Assembly: GCA_913050545.1 (NCBI GenBank)
Contig: CAJWZY010000067.1
Coordinates: 1 to 9,245 of the forward strand
Length of the DNA stretch: 9,245 bases
DNA from: an uncultured bacterium
GTDB taxonomy: Bacteria > Planctomycetota > UBA8108
Reading direction: 5' to 3'
Within the stretch, counting starts at the first letter, position 1, and the number at the start of each line of letters is the position of its first letter. Shown here in pieces: positions 6,496-9,245 of this stretch. Under the pieces are notes generated by a model, which saw only the letters and a program-made list of their open reading frames with translations, had not been told where the DNA came from and searched no databases. The translations under genes were made by a program, and so were the position numbers.

Positions 6496-7752
6496 ATGGA
6501 TTCCAGTAAAACCGCCCCCTCCACTGAAGAGTTTTCTGTAAATGGCCGGACCTACCGACCACCTGCACGTCCCCTGGCGGTGATCTGTATCGATGGCTGC
6601 GCTGACGAATACCTTGACGCCTCCCTGGCCCGGGGGCGTATGCCTGTATTGGCACGTCTTCTTGCCTCAGGCGCCTACCGCGCTATGGCCCGGGGCGCCC
6701 TGCCCTCCTTTACCAACGTCAACAACTCATCCATTGCAACCGGCACCCCTCCCTCTGTTCACGGGATCAGCGGCAATTTCTTTCTCGATCCGGAATCCGG
6801 CGAGGAGGTCATGATGAATTCTCCATCTTATCTCCGCTGCGGAACCATCCTGGCAGCGGCCGCCAACGCCGGGCGAAAAGTCGCCATGGTCACGGCCAAA
6901 GAGAAGCTCAGAGACATTCTCTCCCATGAGCTGGAGGGAATCGCATTCTCCGCGGAAAGGGCAGACCAGGCTGAAGAGAGCACCCATGGCATCTCGGGGG
7001 TGGAGGAGCTGGTGGGAGAGCCCGTCCCGGAGATCTACAGCGCAGCTGCCAGCCTCTTCGTTCTCAAGGCGGGCACGGCACTTATCGAGTGCGGTAAGGC
7101 GGACTTCCTCTACCTCTCCCTGACCGATTACATGCAGCATAAATTCAGGCCGGAAGATTCCGAGTCGCTTGATTTTTACGCAGACATCGACCATGAGCTC
7201 GGAAGATTGCTCGAACTCGGCGCCATCGTCGGAGCAACTGCCGACCATGGCATGAACGCCAAGCAGACTCCCACGGGGGAGCCCAAGGTAATCTACCTTG
7301 AGAGTCTTCTCCGACAGGAGCTCGGCGACGGGGTCAAGGTCATCCTGCCGATCACCGACCCCTATGTCCTCCACCACGGAGCCCTCGGCTCGCTCGCCTG
7401 CGTACACCTGCCGGACTCCGCCAATGCCGGCGCAGTCATCTCCCGGCTGCTCGAGCTCGATGGTGTCACCGAGGCCTACGAGCGCCAGGTGGCCGCTCAG
7501 AAACTCGAGCTGCCTGCAGACCGGATCGGCGACATCGTCGTCCTCTCGGGGCGGGATGTCGTACTTGGCCGGACGCCGGAGGACCATGATCTCGAAGCTG
7601 TAAAAGACGGCCTGCGCTCCCACGGCGGGCGCTACGAAGAGATGGTTCCCTTCTTTCTCTCAGAAAAAATTAGCGACGAGTATTCCTGCAGGACAGGAGA
7701 CCTGCGGAACTTCGACATCTTCGAATTCACCAGCAACGGGAGCCAGACATGA
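6496..7752 (+). CDS. phnA: Phosphonoacetate hydrolase
   Basis: A 418-residue metalloenzyme of the alkaline phosphatase superfamily that hydrolyses phosphonoacetate to acetate and phosphate in the cytoplasm, the last step of the hydrolytic 2-aminoethylphosphonate route. The full set of two-zinc and nucleophile residues known for this family is visible: D33 (ICIDG), nucleophile T73 (PSFTN), D211 and H215 (LTDYMQH), D250-H251 (TADHGM), and H376 (RSHGGR). The lysines of TAKEK (K135, K137) are the expected carboxylate contacts. The N-terminal FSVNGRTYRPPARP is also typical, so the protein is full length. ATG at 6496 is the only sensible start, since TGA at 6469 closes the frame; its Shine-Dalgarno is weak (GAG at 6488-6490). 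It opens the operon and overlaps phnY by ATGA. An iPGM-like or nucleotide pyrophosphatase relative is a less likely reading, given the neighbours. Confidence 0.96.
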   Translation: MDSSKTAPSTEEFSVNGRTYRPPARPLAVICIDGCADEYLDASLARGRMPVLARLLASGAYRAMARGALPSFTNVNNSSIATGTPPSVHGISGNFFLDPESGEEVMMNSPSYLRCGTILAAAANAGRKVAMVTAKEKLRDILSHELEGIAFSAERADQAEESTHGISGVEELVGEPVPEIYSAAASLFVLKAGTALIECGKADFLYLSLTDYMQHKFRPEDSESLDFYADIDHELGRLLELGAIVGATADHGMNAKQTPTGEPKVIYLESLLRQELGDGVKVILPITDPYVLHHGALGSLACVHLPDSANAGAVISRLLELDGVTEAYERQVAAQKLELPADRIGDIVVLSGRDVVLGRTPEDHDLEAVKDGLRSHGGRYEEMVPFFLSEKISDEYSCRTGDLRNFDIFEFTSNGSQT

Positions 7753-9164
7753 TCGATTATCCCTGCTACATTGCCGGGAGGGCGGTTTCAGGCGATGAGA
7801 AACTGTCCGTCTACAACCCCTATACAGGAGAGGTGGCCGGCACTGTCGCCAGCCTCGGGAAAGCCGAAACCATCGAGGCTATCGAGACTGCACTCAAGGG
7901 CGGTGAGCCCCTGAGCCGCTACCAGCGCTACGAGATCCTCGACAAGGCCAGGCGTATGCTTACCGAAAGAGCTGAGGAGTTCTCTTCCCTCATCACGCAG
8001 GAAGCAGGCCTCTGCCTCAAGGAAACAACCTACGAGGTCGGCCGCGGCCATGACGTCCTGCAGTTCTCAGCCATGGAGGCTCTGAAGGATGACGGGGAGA
8101 TCTTCTCCTGCGACGTCTCTCCACATGGAAAAGCCCGCAAGATCTTTACCCTGCGCGAACCTCATAAGCTGGTCGCCGCCATTACCCCCTTCAACCACCC
8201 TCTCAACCAGGTGCTTCACAAGATCGCTCCGGCTATTGCCAGCGGGACCCCCACGATCCTGAAACCTGCCAGCAAGACCCCGCTGGTTGCTGTGAAGATC
8301 ACAGAGTTGCTCTACGAGGCAGGGCTGCCCGGCTGGATGTTGAGTGTGCTTGTGGGGCCAAGCTCCGAGGTGGCTGATACGCTGGTCACAGACCCCCGCG
8401 TCGAGGTGGTCAGCTTTACCGGCGGTGAAGAGGTTGGCAAGCTGATCGCCGAGCGTGCCGGATACAAGAAGCTGGTCCTCGAGCTCGGTGGCAATTCCCC
8501 CCTGATCATCCTGGAGGATGCCGACCTCGAGCTTGCCATCAACCTTGCAGCAGAGGGCTGTTTTCGAAATTCGGGCCAGCGCTGCACCGCGGTAAAACGA
8601 CTCCTCGTGCATGAGCAGATCCTCGAAGAATTCACCACGCGATTCACCGAGGAGGCTGCCAAATATAACTACGGAGACCCAAGCGACCCCGAAACCCGGG
8701 TCGGCACGGTCATCGACGAAGAGGCAGCCATCTATCTCGAAAACGTGGTCAAGGATGCCGTTGCCGCAGGCGCCCGGGTCCTCCTCGGAGGCGAACGAGA
8801 TGGCGCACTGCTGGCCCCGACGGTCATTGCCGATGTGCCGCGAGATGCCGACATCGTCGTCAAGGAGTCCTTCGGGCCCCTCGCTCCCATCATGTCCATC
8901 AGTGACATCGAGGATGCCATCGACCTTGCCAACTCAACGGCCTACGGCCTCTCCTCGGGAATTGTAACCAACGACATGAACCGGGCAATCCAGGCGGTCA
9001 AGGGAATCCAGACCGGGACCGTCAATATCAACCAGGTGCCGGGCTACCGGATCGAGTGCTCGCCATTCGGCGGCGTCAAGGATTCGGGACTCGGAGTCAA
9101 GGAAGGCGTCATCGAGGCGATGAAGGGCATGACCTATGTGAAGACCTTCTCGATGCCCTGGTAG
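7749..9164 (+). CDS. phnY: Phosphonoacetaldehyde dehydrogenase (NAD+-dependent aldehyde dehydrogenase family)
   Basis: A 471-residue aldehyde dehydrogenase expected to oxidise phosphonoacetaldehyde to phosphonoacetate with NAD+, supplying the substrate of PhnA. Landmarks are FNHPLNQVLHKIAPAIASG (148-166) with oxyanion-hole N149, LKPASKTP (K172, cofactor), FTGGEEVGK (223-231), ELGGNSP (E245, general base) and GQRCTAVKR with catalytic C279, then KESFGP (372-377) and the C-terminal SPFGGVKDSG. GQRCTAVKR and the NHPLNQV variant are shared by phosphonoacetaldehyde, lactaldehyde and sulfoacetaldehyde/succinate-semialdehyde-like branches. The specific call therefore rests on position between phnA and phnW. 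The ATG lies within the stop of phnA (ATGA), with GGGAG about 8 bases upstream, indicating translational coupling. The length is normal for the family and no key residue is missing. Confidence 0.94.
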   Translation: MIDYPCYIAGRAVSGDEKLSVYNPYTGEVAGTVASLGKAETIEAIETALKGGEPLSRYQRYEILDKARRMLTERAEEFSSLITQEAGLCLKETTYEVGRGHDVLQFSAMEALKDDGEIFSCDVSPHGKARKIFTLREPHKLVAAITPFNHPLNQVLHKIAPAIASGTPTILKPASKTPLVAVKITELLYEAGLPGWMLSVLVGPSSEVADTLVTDPRVEVVSFTGGEEVGKLIAERAGYKKLVLELGGNSPLIILEDADLELAINLAAEGCFRNSGQRCTAVKRLLVHEQILEEFTTRFTEEAAKYNYGDPSDPETRVGTVIDEEAAIYLENVVKDAVAAGARVLLGGERDGALLAPTVIADVPRDADIVVKESFGPLAPIMSISDIEDAIDLANSTAYGLSSGIVTNDMNRAIQAVKGIQTGTVNINQVPGYRIECSPFGGVKDSGLGVKEGVIEAMKGMTYVKTFSMPW

Positions 9165-9168
9165 GAAC

Positions 9169-9175
9169 AAGGAGG
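9169..9175 (+). promoter_or_regulatory. Strong ribosome binding site of phnW
   Basis: AAGGAGG, a full anti-Shine-Dalgarno match, begins 5 bases after the phnY stop and lies 10 bases before ATG 9186. It is much stronger than the site of phnA and may raise PhnW output from the third position in the operon. Confidence 0.75.
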
Positions 9176-9185
9176 CGAAACCGAC

Positions 9186-9245
9186 ATGACCAACCCCGAA
9201 CAAAACAGCCCGGGAAAAGACAAGCTCCTCTTTACCCCCGGCCCG
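9186..9245 (+). CDS. phnW: 2-aminoethylphosphonate:pyruvate transaminase, N-terminal fragment (cut by window edge)
   Basis: Only the first 20 codons are visible: a short polar leader, then DKLLFTPGP. LLxTPGP at the extreme N-terminus is characteristic of class V aminotransferases, including PhnW, where it lines the substrate pocket. With phnA and phnY immediately upstream and in the same orientation, 2-aminoethylphosphonate:pyruvate transaminase is much the likeliest identity. It would make phosphonoacetaldehyde and L-alanine, using pyridoxal phosphate. Serine-glyoxylate type transaminases begin similarly, so the PLP lysine and active-site region, which lie outside the window, are needed for proof. 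The start is well supported by the AAGGAGG site, and the gap to phnY is 21 bp, consistent with one transcript. Confidence 0.85.
   Translation, partial: MTNPEQNSPGKDKLLFTPGP

Noticed and set aside
6727..7623. Long minus-strand open frame (298 codons) opposite phnA
   Set aside because: It lies wholly antisense to a gene with all catalytic residues intact. Its translation shows no family motif, and long antisense frames are expected in GC-rich coding DNA.

Overview
The window is GC-rich bacterial chromosomal DNA, densely packed with genes on both strands. A signal-peptide-bearing parvulin-type isomerase and a predicted lipoprotein metallopeptidase point to a diderm (Gram-negative type) bacterium. 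Nothing fixes the phylum. A proteobacterial or Desulfobacterota-like genome would fit, but that is only an impression. I see no rRNA, tRNA, CRISPR array, insertion sequence or phage gene.

Layout: (1) 1-291 is the 3' end of an unrecognised, strongly codon-biased gene, closed by a very good intrinsic terminator (316-355). (2) 376-1146 (-) is an SDR oxidoreductase, divergent from 1253-2143 (+), a lyase-type member of the isocitrate lyase/PEP mutase superfamily; they are separated by about 106 bp. (3) 2154-4079 (-) is an M1 metallopeptidase of the leukotriene A4 hydrolase type with a lipoprotein signal. It is divergent from 4180-5172 (+), a ROK-family sugar kinase or regulator-like protein. The roughly 100 bp between them carries a perfect 15-bp inverted repeat and a good -10-like box. 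(4) 5181-6236 (-) is a SurA/parvulin-like peptidyl-prolyl isomerase, convergent with the ROK gene. (5) 6496 to the right edge (+) is a phosphonate-degradation operon: phnA (phosphonoacetate hydrolase), phnY (phosphonoacetaldehyde dehydrogenase) and the first 20 codons of phnW (2-aminoethylphosphonate:pyruvate transaminase).

How they work together: the clearest system is the hydrolytic route for 2-aminoethylphosphonate. PhnW transfers the amino group to pyruvate, giving phosphonoacetaldehyde and alanine. PhnY oxidises the aldehyde to phosphonoacetate. PhnA cleaves the C-P bond to acetate and phosphate. The genes are tightly coupled (ATGA overlap, then a 21-bp gap with a strong Shine-Dalgarno) and lie in the reverse of pathway order. 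The PEP mutase-superfamily gene at 1253 invites a link to phosphonates, but its KRCGH signature marks it as a C-C lyase. I therefore treat it as separate. The remaining genes look like general metabolism and envelope protein turnover or folding. I find no clearly unprecedented system; the second-look items are listed individually.
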